Assembly: GCA_001051155.2 (NCBI GenBank)
Contig: JYIP02000001.1
Location: forward strand, 5,766,001 to 5,830,000
Reading direction: 5' to 3'
Length of the DNA stretch: 64,000 nucleotides
Origin: Chrysoporthe austroafricana
Lineage: Eukaryota > Ascomycota > Sordariomycetes > Diaporthales > Cryphonectriaceae
Under the pieces are notes generated by a model that saw only the letters and a program-made list of their open reading frames with translations, was not told the DNA's origin and made no database searches. Every line of letters starts with the position of its first letter. Position 1 is the first letter of the stretch. This document shows positions 1 to 11,348 of the stretch, piece after piece. Both the position numbers and the translations under genes were made by a program.

Positions 1-1
1 G

Positions 2-3000
2 GCGACGAACGAACAGGCTGTACCCTCATCGCAAGCCCCGCGCTCTGCACTTTCTGTGGTCCATCGTCCGAGGCCAATCCCTCGCAAGAATATTGACTCT
101 GAAGAAGACGGGATTTTCTCCCCACCCAAGGGCCACAGAAAATCCAGATCTGCGGGCAACTTGCTGCAGAGGAAGTCTATCCTGCAGTCTAACCCAGGCA
201 GCCCAACAGCACTACCTCCACTTCCTCCACCGCCGCAATCAGCGAAAGAGGACCGGCCCCACCCTAACGACACGAAGAGTATGACATTCAACGAGAGGGT
301 CGAATTCTTCTTCCCTGCACCCAAATCCGGTCCGGCGGATCGATATCAACGTAGATCATCGGTTGGCAACGTACAAACTTCATTCATGGACGACTCACCC
401 ACTTTGGCGGACACCGAAGCTCGCGATGCTCTGTCTAGGGATTCAAAGAGGACCATGACCTCGGTGCGGACGCGCAGCATCTTCGGCGAGCAAGACCGAG
501 GGTCACAGAGAGGGGTGTCTTACGCGACCTATCAAAGCTTCATCGATGACGCGGGAGAAGGCGGTGCTGAGGAGACTTCTGGAGGGGATACCGGCATGGT
601 TTACAATGGCCGGCGAGCTTCGTCACCAGTACTGCCAATTTTTGCAGATGTCAAGTCAGCATCGACAACGATGACTTTCGACGAGGTGGCGACCAACATG
701 GACTCGGTCTATTCTCCTCTGCCTATTCAACAGATTGGACTGACTGTCCATCAAGCTCGTGCTATCGAGGTCGTCAACCCAAACAGGCTACCTGATCATC
801 GGGCCGTCTCAGCTGTGACAAACAGCGAGGAAATGACTATTATGCTGGATACATCCGTGGCGCGAGAATTCCAGCAGGGTCAGGCCCCGGATGGTTCAAG
901 GTCGCCTATCGATGATGGAAGCCCTGTCGAAGAGACAACATCTACAAGATCGTCAGGCCCATGGCATCGTCGGGTTGGTGAAGAGACGCTTAGCTTCTCC
1001 GTCCTCTCTGACAAGCGGGGCTCAAGGAGAGGGCCTCCTCCACAACCATTGGTCTTGAGTGACAAACCGACACCGGCCAAGCAGGCGTCGATAATTCAAG
1101 CTGCAGAACCCTCGCCATTACCGTCCCCCGATGAGGCCTTGAAAATGATCCAAGCCCAGTTAAAGAAGTATGAGCAGGTAGATCGGGGATCTGTCGAAAG
1201 CCCGGGCCGACAGGCACTTTTGAATGAATTGGAGGCGGAGATGGGCATGCAAGAAACACGATGGCTTGGTATGCAACACGAGTTCTCTCGAGACTCACTT
1301 TCAACCCTTGCCATATCCCCCTCGGTCGAATCCCGTCGCAATTCTGCAGCTGTTGAGCCACCCTCGGAAGAGGGCCTATCCAGAGAATCGTCTACTCGCT
1401 CAAATGCGGTCTCAGATTCGAGAACTTCGCGCCGGGCACGTCTAGCAAGCCTCATGTCCGAAAGGTCATCCGTCAACTCGATGGATGGCGTGCCTCCCGG
1501 CAGTCGGGCGACCTTGTGGCAGAAGAAATTGGCTGAGGCCCACCAGGAATTCATGCAGAGCACGCAAGACCCAAGCCACAACTCCAGCAGAAACTTCCTG
1601 GCTCTCTCGGCCCAACTAAGCAGCCCAACGCCACCTGACTCGGATGAGTCTGAGACAGAGATCGGAATTAGTCGCAACATCGCGGCTATTCTGAAAGTTC
1701 GGTCAAAGGAGGAGACGGCTATGAAGGGTCTTTGGACAGCACCAGAAGCCCCGGAGGTTCGCGATGGCTTGATGTGGGTGAGGCCCGAGAAGCCGTACTA
1801 CGTGCCTGTTGTCGAGCCAAGTCTCCCTGGTCTCTCTGTTCGTCCTGCGAAGAGGAAGGAGAACACGGCCTTGACTATCGGCAGCAATCAACTCTGGCAG
1901 AAGCCCGCTTCGGAGGTGACACTGAACTCCTCTGGGCTTTGGAACTCTGCATTTGGACCTCAGAAGCCGGAAGAAGCCATTGTTCTTCCATCTGAACCAA
2001 GAGTTTTCGATTTTTACAAACCCAGTATCCAACGCTCCCGAACCATCTCGCACTCTCGTCCACTAACACAGCGCCCGCCACGCCGGAGCAAAAGGTTCAC
2101 AGCTCTGCCGGATATCATTGAGGATCCACAGCCTTTGCCTAACAAGCGCGATACACTCGGTATCTTCCAGTTTCCGTGGGGTGAGAAATCGGACATCCCA
2201 TCTGTTCCACAGCGGCCGATGTTCATGGCAATGCCCGGTACAATGTCAACTGGAGGTTCATCTGTCCGTCAATCGCTGGATGCAAGGTCTAGGCAGCTGG
2301 AAGAGTCCGAGTACTCATCGTCATTTTTTGATGACTACGACGATGAGGACAGAGACGATGACTCCAGCTCAATGGGCTCAGACAGCGAGGATGAATTCGA
2401 TGAGACGACGCTGTTCGAGATTGCAAGTCTGCTCAAGGCCGATAACGTGCCGTCCACGAAGAGCTTCTTTGGTTCGTCTCGTGATGCCACTAGCGACGTG
2501 GTTGATGATTACTATGGGGAGCCTAGCGACGAGACCGAAGGTTCTGGTCTCCCGGCGATCCTCGTGGGTATCGAAGAGGATGATGGTGACCTCCAGGAGA
2601 TGCCGTCGCCATTGCCGCCGATCAGGCCAAATACGCTGTGGGAGGCGTCGTCAGAGAAGCAGCCTCATGCGCAAGAAACGGGACTACCGCAGCCTGAGGA
2701 CTGGCACACATATGATCAGACAACGGAGACAGTTCGTGCCAAGCCTCGCATCTCAGCGCAGCCTGCTGCCATTGAAAGCGACAACCTGTGGACAACTCCA
2801 ACTCTCAAGATCAATACCTCCAAGTCGCCGATGTGGTCACCTACGGACCATATGTCAGCCGAGTCGCCTTCGTCATCAGATTATTCAGAAGTGGACACAC
2901 CTGGAGATAGCTTGCCCGAAACCACTGCGAGTGGTCTGCCGCTCTGGCAGTGGCAGAGGCAACCTCAACAAGGTGAACATGGCGTAGGTCTGCCTCAGCC

Positions 3001-4963
3001 CCAGGACTGGGAAAGCTATGATTCTGTCAGGTCTACCGCTCGTGCGAAGCCTCGGAAATCAGAGCCCGAGACCATTGACAGTGTCGGTCTCTGGGCAGCC
3101 GCAGCTCCAGAGCTGCCTTCACCACCATCTAAAATGTGGGCATTCAAATCCAGGTCTGCTCCTGAGACACGCGCTTCATCCCCTGTCAAAGAAATGGTCC
3201 GCCAAGCCAAGCAGTCTTCGAGAATGCTCTGGTCGGCACCTGCATCTCCAAAGCAGATGGTCAACTCAGCGCTCTTTGATCTCAATTCTGGCCGAACAGA
3301 ATACAGAACTACGACTGAAGCACCCGCCGCTGTAGGGATGGAGCGAAAGTCTCGATCGCCCGTCAGGAAGTCTCTAGATCGTCTCACTTCGACGACGCTC
3401 TGGGCATCTGTAAATGCAACTCAAATAGAGAGAAATTGGCTGACCTTCAGGAGCAGTCCGAAGCAGCTTCTCTGGTCTGCCGCTTCTTCCCCTAAGGAGC
3501 TGACCGGTTCTGGATTGTTTGATCCAAAGTCACAACGATCCGAATTCAGGACCACAGATCAGCCTCCCGCCGCGATACAGATCAACCGAAAGCCTCGCTC
3601 CGCCGAGAGGAAGCCCCTCGACCGATTGAACTCCACAGCTCTGTGGACTGCGAGGGCAGAGACTGAGCCCACGCGAAATTGGCTATTCCCAAGACGCAGC
3701 TCGAAGCACCTTCTCTGGTCCGCCCCTTCTTCTCCTAAGAAGCTGGCCAATTCTGGACTGTTTGAACCAAATTCGGGTCGATCGGATTTCAGGACCACGG
3801 CTCAGGCTCCCGCCGCTATTCAGATCAGCCGTAAGCCTCGCTCCCCTGAGAGGAGGCCTCTAGAGCGATTGACATCCACAACGCTCTGGATGGCGCATGC
3901 AGAAAGAGAGCCTGAGCGGAACTGGATCTTGCCCGTGAATAGCCTCGTGCAGACACCATCGGAAATTGCTGCACCGGCCCAAGCCCCGAAGCTTGCTCAG
4001 CAGGAAACCGTCACAAGCGCCTTGCGTCAAGTCAGGTCTGTAACTGTCGAACAGTGGCAGGTGGCTCTTGATGAGGCCATCGCAGCTAGCTACCCCGTCC
4101 ACCTGGCAACAACCCGCAGTGCACCAGTCCAGGCCACTTCTGCAGACTGGGCCGCGGCCTTGGCTGAGGCTATCTCAAAGAGTTATGGCAAACCATTTGA
4201 TGCGTCCAAGAGGCACCCGGTCTTTGCCGCAACGTCGCTGACCTGCAAGGCTTCGATCATCCACCCTGCTGCCACTGGCTATACTCATGATGTCACGGTC
4301 GTTCACCCTGTCTTCTTCGGGTCAGGAGCTGGTGTGATTGTGCACCCAGCCATGACACTGGAGAGCAAGACCGACGTCGTCGAGTCCTTCGATAGCTCCA
4401 AGCGGCACCCTGTCTTTGCTGCCTCGTCCTTGACTTCGAGGAGCTTGATAACTCACCCTGCTGCCACCGGTTATACGGATGACGTCGCAGCAGTGCATCC
4501 CGTCTTCTTCGGTTCAGGTGTTGGCAAGGCCGCGCACCCGGCTGTGCCCGTGAAGAGCAGTGACGCCCCCTCATCGCCACAAACCGCAGCTACAGAGGAT
4601 GTGTCTCGTCCAATCTCTACCCAACGAATGTCCCAGCGAGGCAGAAAGGGTGGTCGCATCTCGGCCATGATCTCGATGTTTGAGGATCCTTCCCGCAGTC
4701 GCAGCGCAAGTAGGGAGAGCTCTGTGCAGCCGGAAATGACGAGAGTGACTACCCCGCCTCGAGTCCCGTCCCCGGAGTCACAAGCTCGGACTGAGCAGGT
4801 ATTTTCTGACCAGCAATTTGGCGTGGACCCGGCACTCCTTGCGCAAATCGAGGCTCTTGAGCAGGAGCGTCTGTTCGCTGAACAATGGGCTGCCGGATCC
4901 TTTGATGAGCCTTTCAGAAATATACCTGCCGAAAGCGAGGGTCCTCTCGAGCCGTCTCGATGA
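2..4963 (+). CDS. Large low-complexity protein with internal tandem repeats (5'-truncated by window)
   Basis: The reading frame is open from the left edge to the TGA at 4961-4963, with no in-frame ATG near the edge, so the N-terminus lies outside the window. At least 1,653 codons are visible without an intron. The protein is rich in Ser, Pro, Arg and acidic residues and has no recognisable enzyme fold or membrane segment. Short motifs recur: Leu-Trp pairs after Ser/Thr/Ala, and a Leu-Pro-Gln-Pro-x-Asp-Trp-x-x-Tyr-Asp motif used twice (near 2686 and 2992). Two tandem repeat blocks lie at 3218-3946 and 4196-4543, and an acidic Asp/Glu run near 2320-2400. The C-terminus has a short probable helix (Ala-Leu-Leu-Ala-Gln-Ile-Glu-Ala-Leu-Glu). 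I do not recognise the family. The openness, codon usage and repeat conservation support a real gene, probably a largely disordered scaffold-like protein; function unknown. Confidence 0.85.
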   Translation, partial: ATNEQAVPSSQAPRSALSVVHRPRPIPRKNIDSEEDGIFSPPKGHRKSRSAGNLLQRKSILQSNPGSPTALPPLPPPPQSAKEDRPHPNDTKSMTFNERVEFFFPAPKSGPADRYQRRSSVGNVQTSFMDDSPTLADTEARDALSRDSKRTMTSVRTRSIFGEQDRGSQRGVSYATYQSFIDDAGEGGAEETSGGDTGMVYNGRRASSPVLPIFADVKSASTTMTFDEVATNMDSVYSPLPIQQIGLTVHQARAIEVVNPNRLPDHRAVSAVTNSEEMTIMLDTSVAREFQQGQAPDGSRSPIDDGSPVEETTSTRSSGPWHRRVGEETLSFSVLSDKRGSRRGPPPQPLVLSDKPTPAKQASIIQAAEPSPLPSPDEALKMIQAQLKKYEQVDRGSVESPGRQALLNELEAEMGMQETRWLGMQHEFSRDSLSTLAISPSVESRRNSAAVEPPSEEGLSRESSTRSNAVSDSRTSRRARLASLMSERSSVNSMDGVPPGSRATLWQKKLAEAHQEFMQSTQDPSHNSSRNFLALSAQLSSPTPPDSDESETEIGISRNIAAILKVRSKEETAMKGLWTAPEAPEVRDGLMWVRPEKPYYVPVVEPSLPGLSVRPAKRKENTALTIGSNQLWQKPASEVTLNSSGLWNSAFGPQKPEEAIVLPSEPRVFDFYKPSIQRSRTISHSRPLTQRPPRRSKRFTALPDIIEDPQPLPNKRDTLGIFQFPWGEKSDIPSVPQRPMFMAMPGTMSTGGSSVRQSLDARSRQLEESEYSSSFFDDYDDEDRDDDSSSMGSDSEDEFDETTLFEIASLLKADNVPSTKSFFGSSRDATSDVVDDYYGEPSDETEGSGLPAILVGIEEDDGDLQEMPSPLPPIRPNTLWEASSEKQPHAQETGLPQPEDWHTYDQTTETVRAKPRISAQPAAIESDNLWTTPTLKINTSKSPMWSPTDHMSAESPSSSDYSEVDTPGDSLPETTASGLPLWQWQRQPQQGEHGVGLPQPQDWESYDSVRSTARAKPRKSEPETIDSVGLWAAAAPELPSPPSKMWAFKSRSAPETRASSPVKEMVRQAKQSSRMLWSAPASPKQMVNSALFDLNSGRTEYRTTTEAPAAVGMERKSRSPVRKSLDRLTSTTLWASVNATQIERNWLTFRSSPKQLLWSAASSPKELTGSGLFDPKSQRSEFRTTDQPPAAIQINRKPRSAERKPLDRLNSTALWTARAETEPTRNWLFPRRSSKHLLWSAPSSPKKLANSGLFEPNSGRSDFRTTAQAPAAIQISRKPRSPERRPLERLTSTTLWMAHAEREPERNWILPVNSLVQTPSEIAAPAQAPKLAQQETVTSALRQVRSVTVEQWQVALDEAIAASYPVHLATTRSAPVQATSADWAAALAEAISKSYGKPFDASKRHPVFAATSLTCKASIIHPAATGYTHDVTVVHPVFFGSGAGVIVHPAMTLESKTDVVESFDSSKRHPVFAASSLTSRSLITHPAATGYTDDVAAVHPVFFGSGVGKAAHPAVPVKSSDAPSSPQTAATEDVSRPISTQRMSQRGRKGGRISAMISMFEDPSRSRSASRESSVQPEMTRVTTPPRVPSPESQARTEQVFSDQQFGVDPALLAQIEALEQERLFAEQWAAGSFDEPFRNIPAESEGPLEPSR
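3218..3946 (+). repeat. Three tandem 81-residue protein repeats
   Basis: Three copies of a 243-nt unit lie head to tail. The conserved Leu-Trp-Ser-Ala codons recur exactly 243 nt apart (Trp codons at 3230, 3473 and 3716). Each copy has an Arg-x-Pro-Leu/Ser-(Asp/Glu)-Arg-Leu segment, a Thr-x-Leu-Trp motif and an Arg-Asn-Trp motif. No frameshift separates the copies, so the repeat is kept as protein. Confidence 0.9.
4196..4543 (+). repeat. Two tandem 64-residue His-Pro repeats
   Basis: A 192-nt unit is present twice; the Lys codon of the Ser-Lys-Arg-His-Pro-Val-Phe motif is at 4208 and again at 4400. Each copy has four His-Pro dipeptides, including a Val-His-Pro-Val-Phe-Phe-Gly-Ser-Gly motif. 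The regular spacing of His-Pro suggests a structured repeat; its role is unknown. Confidence 0.88.
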
Positions 4964-6095
4964 TCAATCTGACATCTCAAGGCTCACCGTCAACGCCTCT
5001 TCAACCCAACCTTTACTGGCCGACTAGCCGGCTGGAGAGCCATTGACTCCTGAGGACGTTGTTCCGGAGGTTTCTCTGAAACCAACGGTGTTGGAGGCTA
5101 GGACCTATCAGGCCTAATGACCTGGAGAACGCGACCGCAGCTTTTATCAGCCGTGGAGCTTGCTAAGGAGCTGTTCACCCTCGAGCATGTGACACTAGGA
5201 AAACCCCCTTCGCCCTCGAGCGGCCTGGCGCAGATGAGTCGGCCGCTATAATAGGTTATCCTTAGGGACAGCCTTATTAGTGTCTAGTCTGAGAAGGTAG
5301 AGAAGACTAGTAGATGAGAGGTTCCAATCATCTACTAAAAGCGAGGTGGAATGAGGAGGGAACGGGAGTGGGGTTTCCAGTAGGCTTGACATTGGTAGTT
5401 TCGTGGAAGGAAATAAGATACCATGGGAGGCTTTGTACTAATATTGATTTATACGCTGGATGTTCGTTGATTCCATTTTTTTTTTATTTCCAGCTTACAT
5501 CCGCATAATGTAGTAGCTATTCAGCCACCAGCTTTATCATCTAACTACGTAGTCGACGCATTGGACTCCAGCCTTCCTCTTTCGAGCTGTATTTCATTCC
5601 TCGCCATGGTCCCCTGCTTCTCGACACTTAAACCACCGCCAATAATCGCAGGAGTCATTGTCGTCAGCCTCAATAGCCAGACCTGCTAAGGTGGAGCTCG
5701 GGCTCTCCTGACAACCTCCTCTAGAATCAGGACAGTCGGATACTGCAGAGACACGAAGATACGGGAATGTAGATACGAAGCGCCTTGAAATACCCTCATA
5801 AGCGTAAGACGTAAACTACGGGATAGTCATCGACCAGCGGACATGTCGATGCGGTATTGGCCGACTGTCGAGATAGCCAAGCAGCTCTTTTGAGGATCTA
5901 CTGAACCCAAGATGAGTCTCTAAAACTAGCAGCCACGACTCTTGAGTATTTCAGCGATTGTGTTCGATCTGGGGAAAACTTCTTGCAAACGATAGGCCGG
6001 GAAAACAAGTCATGCGGAAACGCCTGCGTGCGCAATCTTGATGCATACGATAGTCCAGCAAATCTCATTTCACACTAGTGATGCGAAGACCAGGC
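4964..6095. other. Intergenic region, no gene seen
   Basis: This stretch separates the 3' end of the repeat-rich gene from the 3' end of the deaminase gene, so both genes end here. Only short, unsupported open frames occur. I see no RNA gene, transposon or strong regulatory motif. Confidence 0.6.
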
Positions 6096-7447
6096 TCAGT
6101 GCACACCGACCCGCCTCGACATCTGTACTTCCGGGTTTGGGGTGAGGCGCATAGCCGCAAAGCCAGGCTCGGGCATCCGATCCGCCATCCTGTCGTTGAT
6201 GAGCTCCATGTCGGGCGAGACAGACCTCACAGGATACTCGTTCGCAGGGGAAGTAGCACGCAGGAACCTGGATGTCGTGGGCTGTGGTGATAGGATGGTT
6301 GGGGACTGAGGAGAGGTAGGAGGAGAGATTTCGTCGATGACAGTCGTGGGCACCGGCTGGGCCACGATCGGCTTGACAGCCTTGACGTTGGGGCCTGTGC
6401 GGATGCTGGATGGGAGGATCTGCTCGAAGCCTTGGGAGCGAGCGACGGTCTCTATCGACTTGAAGTACTGTTTCCGGCTGGTTAGCTTGGATGCTGCTTA
6501 GACCCATGATGCTGCGGCTGCCGATTCACAGCCCAGAAGGGGAACGAGTCGATGCTTACCTTAACCGTCTTGACCTGCAATTCCAGCGTGGCATCCTCGT
6601 CACACACGATCATGGGATGCGGATGCAGCTGCAAGCTCGAGAGCGTCCACATGTGGTTCACGCCCTGCTCGATACACCGCTGCAGCGCCAGCGCCTTGCG
6701 CGCCCCGAGGATGATCGCAATGACCTCTCGGGCCTCCAGCACCGTCTGCACGCCGACGGTCAGCGCCATCTTGGGCACCTTCTCGAGGTCGTTCCCGAAG
6801 AAGCGCGAGTTAGCCAGGATGGTATCGTAGGCAAGGGTCTTCACCCGTGTGCGCGAGGCCAGGCTGGACCCCGGCTCGTTGAAGGCGATGTGGCCGTCCT
6901 CGCCTATGCCGGCAAGAAACAAGTCGATACCGCCCGCGCGCTTGATCTTGGCCTCGTACTCGACGCACTCAGCTTCGAGGTTGGGGGCATTGCCGTTCAG
7001 GATGTTGACGTTGCTGGGGTGGATGTTTATGTGCTGAAAGAAGTGCTTCCACATGAAGCTGTGGTAGCTTTCCGGGTGGTCCCTAGGGATTCCGATATAC
7101 TCATCCTAATCAAGACCAGTCAGTTTCAGTGCTCGAGGGCTATATTCAGCCGCCGTTTGATACAGCATACCATGTTGAACGTGACAACATTCTCAAACGA
7201 TATCTGCAGCAGTTATACATTAGCAACAGTGTGTTTTTGATGCCAATAATGCTCCGCGGTTACCTACCTCGCCAGCCTTGTACTTCTCCACAAGGATTTT
7301 GTAAACTCCGAGAGGACTAGAGCCTGTAGGCAGCCCCAGCACGAAGGGATGAGAACTTGTCGGGGAGAAATGCTTGATCCTCTCCACAATGTAGTTGGCG
7401 ACGTAGGCACTGGCCTCGTCGGAGTCGTCACGGATAATCAGTCTCAT
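6096..7447 (-). CDS. dam1: Glucosamine-6-phosphate deaminase
   Basis: Catalyses glucosamine-6-phosphate to fructose-6-phosphate plus ammonia, the last step of cytosolic GlcNAc catabolism (NagB family). Four exons: 7447-7268, 7203-7171, 7105-6560 and 6467-6096, all with GT-AG borders and consistent phase, giving 376 residues. The start Met-Arg-Leu-Ile-Ile-Arg-Asp is the standard family start; a longer open frame upstream is ignored. After splicing, residues fall exactly on E. coli NagB numbering: Asp72 in Phe-Asn-Met-Asp-Glu-Tyr, and Asp141, His143 and Glu148 in [12 protein letters not shown]. About 110 residues follow the bacterial length, a Ser/Pro/Thr-rich tail in the last exon. The kinase gene is divergent across 2.2 kb. 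The dam1 symbol follows the Trichoderma GlcNAc cluster naming. Confidence 0.95.
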
Positions 7448-9607
7448 CTTGACGGTGATAGTGGGCACGAGTGAGATTGCAACCGTCCCAGAACTGGCTG
7501 AGTGCAAGAGGATTTGATGGCAGTAGAATACAGAATGAAGTTCGGGTGGTTCCCGTGTAGCTTGAGCTCCCGTGGGAACAGAGTGTGCCGCTGAGAGAGA
7601 GGACAGATGAGATTCCGACGACGGCCAGAACTACATAATGATAAGGCTTGTGGCAACGGCTCCCAACAATGACCTCAAGTCACACACTTACGAATCACTA
7701 CCGGTCCCCGGCGGGGCAAAGCCACATCAGGATACCAGGTGCGCCATGATGAGGGCTATCCAGTGGGGAGCCCACGGGAATACTTCCCTGGCGACGGGGC
7801 TTCTGCGGTAACAGAGGACGAGACCGTGGTAGATGGAACGTTCACAATGATGATGGTGATGATCGAGGAGATCATCCACCGTGTGAAGTCTGACGAGCGG
7901 CAACAGTGCCGTTGGGTGTGGGCGATTAGTCTAGATCCAGATAGCCTCGAGCCGGGTTGACGTTGTATCCGGCGATCCGTCGAGGCATGTGCCATCTAAT
8001 CGGGTCCTACCGTGTGGTGGCATGTGATGGTTAACAAGATACAAGGTCGGGCTACGCAAGCGTGTCGCCCCATCTCTGCCTGACCCATTAGTGCCCGTCA
8101 GATACCAAAGTAGCCTGTCCCGGCAGGGCGGCCTGGATGTGGGGAGGGAGAGGCTATCGAGAGCTCGACGTTGCGACAGCCGGGCCAGATTTTATGCCGC
8201 AGTCTTTCTTATCCACGTTGCTACTGTCGCAGAACGGGTGGTCACCCACTGCAGTGCCTGCACATCGAATGTTCAGGATACCTTCTCTGAACGTTGAGTT
8301 GTTCCTCGTTGTGGCGCAGAGATCTCCGTTAACGGCTGTTCTTTTTCGTCGGGGGTGGGTTTTTTTTCTTCTTCAGTAGTGGAGGGGGGGATTACTATCC
8401 CTGAACAAAAAAGCGCGGGTTTCTGAATTACTTTCCCTGAGTCCGCGTGTCGACGTTACATTCTATGCCGGCAGAACCTTCGTCCTCCTATGCGTACTCA
8501 GGTTCTCAGATTTTTCAACGCCTCATCATTTCTACACGGTTCCGATGCTCGAATGCCGTGAGCAGATCTTAACCTAGAACCATTGCCACATCCAAGCCAG
8601 TAATTTCGTTGCCGCGGGCATGTCGGGTGCACGCCGGCGACGGCCTACGAGGCCCGCCCAGAGTCAAGCGATCCGCCGTTGTCATCAAGCGCAACGTTAC
8701 TTCACCTTGTTTCGAGAGTGCGCGGTACTCACCACCACGCCCACCTCGAAGCAGTCGGCATGTTCCTGGCTGTCGTCCGTTCTTCCAAGTAGCCAATCGT
8801 GCCTGGCGCTGTTCGTCGTGCCTGCGGCTATTAGTGTTCAGTCTTCTTTCTGTTACCACCTGCATTGGTACTGGAGAGCCCCTTTGGCTGCGGATATGCG
8901 CGCTGTACCACGGTATTTTGACGTGATTTCGAGATTGTCGTCAATAGTGAGGCCACTGCGAACGGGCCCTGAAGGCCAGGCCGTGACCGGGCCCTGCTGA
9001 CATTTGACGAGCTCAACACCTCCACTGACCTTTTGGCTTCTCCGGTTCGTCTATTCTCTCTGTCCTCGTGTGTGCCCAGCCAGCCACACCTTCTCCTACC
9101 CTCCTCCCCTTGGGCCCCCTCTGTCGTCGAGACTGCAGAGGATTACACCATCCTGCATGGTCTGGGTTTCGTCCTCACCATCGTTTTCGCGGGGCTCGTA
9201 GCATTCTCAGGGGACGTAGCCGCATGGTAGTTCCTGTCTGCACACCCTGTTCCGGCGCCTTTCTACCAATTTTTCCTTATCCTTTGATACGACCCTCTGA
9301 CCGATTCGAAGGGGGGTCGGCCGCCGCGAGCGCAACTGCAACTGCAAACATATGGGCCCGTGTGACCCAGTAACGTCGCCTCATAAGGTCTTACTACGGT
9401 CGAATCCTTTAAGATCCAACAGGCCGACCGTTGCGGGCGCAAAGTTGACTCCCTCTGCACAATTAGCTTGACGTGTCGGCTGGTTTGATGGCATGAAACA
9501 GGGTTGAGTAGCTCTCTGCCTTGATCTACCGTTAGTCCCATGAATTGATCTCAACAACCACTACCCACTTTCCGCCTCGACTGTTGGGGCAGCCGCTCGT
9601 TTCTGCA
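7448..9607. promoter_or_regulatory. Divergent intergenic region between deaminase and GlcNAc kinase
   Basis: About 2.2 kb lies between the two start codons and should hold both promoters and 5' leaders. It has pyrimidine-rich tracts (around 8355-8375 and 9045-9110) but no clear TATA box. Short open frames occur on both strands with no coding character. I found no NDT80-type CACAAA core here by eye. Confidence 0.5.
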
Positions 9608-11348
9608 ATGCCAACACTCAGGGAGATCTTCGTTGCGGCGGTCAAAACCTTGCTGAGAGGCAAGTCGTTCATCGCGGCCTTGCTCACTTTCTGGGTCAGT
9701 CCGAACGTACTGAAGAGCGCCGGGTCCGACTCTATATCGAACAGCACACCGTTTGGCTCGAAACCAAGGCGGAGTGCTGGTGACTTCCTCAAGGAGGCCG
9801 AGGAGCTTTTCCTGGGGCCAATCCAGGGACACTCGTTGAGTGAGTTTTCATCAAGTTTGAAGGCGCAGTTCAAAGAGGGTCTCTTGAACGATCCAGCATG
9901 TATGCTGCCATCATATAACCACCAGCTGCCCAGTCGATCCGAACATGGCCAGTACCTCGCCCTCGACGTGGGAGGATCGACACTGCGGGTCGCCCTGGTG
10001 GAGCTGAGGGGCCAGGAGGCTCAAGGCAGTGCCAGCCGCATCGTGCGACAGGACTCGTTCAAGATCGACCGCAAGATCAAGGATCTCGAAGGCATGGCCT
10101 TCTTCGACTGGGCGGCGCAGAAAGTAATGAGCACTGTCTCTAAGGCGCTGGACCCGAAGAACACGCCGGAGGATCCGCTACTTATGGGTTTGGCGTGGAG
10201 CTTTCCCATCGAGTGAGTCCTGGGTTGCTCGGCCTTGACAGGTGGGCTTATTTGCTGATGTCTCTGCCAGGCAAACCTCTCTCAAAGGCGGCAAATTGCA
10301 GGGTATGGGCAAGGGGTTCCGGGCCTCCAACGGCCTCCTGGGGCAAGATCTTGGCGACATCATCAAGTCGGCATGCCGCAATAGAGGCCTTCACATAGAG
10401 CTGGCTGCCATCGTTAACGATTCTACTGCGGCGCTCTTGTCCGAGGCCTATCTCAACTCCTCGACTCGATTCAGTTTGATCTTGGGCACAGGCGTTAACA
10501 TCGCCGTGCACTTGCCAATTCGGACGATCGGACGCAGCAAATTTGGCGACCGCCCCGCGAGCTGGTTCGAGAAAGGCACCCATGTGATCGTCAACACCGA
10601 GCTTGGCATGTTTGGCAAGGGAATCTTACCCATGACACGGTGGGATCAGGCACTGAACGCAGCGCATCCGAAGCCGGACTTTCAGCCTCTAGAGCACCTC
10701 GTCAGCGGCTGCTACCTCGGCGAGATGTGTAGACTGGTCTTGGTAGAAGCTATTGCCACGACTGGTGTGCTAGGAGGCGTCGTACCACCATCGTTACTGC
10801 TCCCTTATTCTCTTGATACAGAGACAATATCGTTAATAGAAGGGTACGTGCTACGTCCGGCATCCGTCATTCGTCATTGCCGTTTCACTTGCACAAAACT
10901 AACATTTTCTACCCGCAGAGACAACTCAGTATCACTAGAGACCTCCGTCGCATTATTCAAGTCCCGACACCCATCCCCCTCCGAACCTACGAAAGCAGAC
11001 ATCCTCTTTATTCGAGACCTGGCTTCCTCCATTTCACGCCGCTCGAGTGCCATCGTAGCGGCGTGCCTGTTCGCTCTTTGGCAGTTCAAGAACGAGGCCG
11101 AAGCACAAATCGTCAGTGTTACTGCTGCGAGAGAAGAGTTGGACCTGATTGACCACGTGGTCGCCTTCAATGGCTCCGTGATCGAACATTACCCTCAGTA
11201 CTTGCAGAACTTGCAAAGCTATATCGACCAACTTATTACCTCGGCCGGGAAGAGGTCTGGGTCCATCAGCCTCGTTGGTGCCAAAGAGAGTTCCTTGTTA
11301 GGCGCAGCAGTCGCCCTAGCTTGTTTGGAGGAGGGCAAGGCAAACTGA
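9608..11348 (+). CDS. hxk3: N-acetylglucosamine kinase (hexokinase family)
   Basis: Predicted to phosphorylate GlcNAc to GlcNAc-6-phosphate using ATP. Exons 9608-10212, 10271-10843 and 10919-11348 give 535 residues. The first ATG in frame is at 9608; the frame is open further upstream only with non-ATG codons. Hexokinase signatures in order: phosphate-1 loop at residues 120-127 (Asp-Val-Gly-Gly-Ser-Thr-Leu-Arg), sugar-binding Ser-Phe-Pro-Ile-Glu-Gln-Thr-Ser formed across intron 1, catalytic Asp252 in Val-Asn-Asp-Ser-Thr-Ala-Ala-Leu, and Gly-Thr-Gly-Val-Asn near 274. Divergence from glucose hexokinases and the position beside deaminase and deacetylase genes point to GlcNAc. The second intron (75 nt) has no stop and is a multiple of three. 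Residues 6-36 are unusually hydrophobic. Symbol by analogy with the Trichoderma cluster; Candida HXK1/NGK1 is the functional equivalent. Confidence 0.9.
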
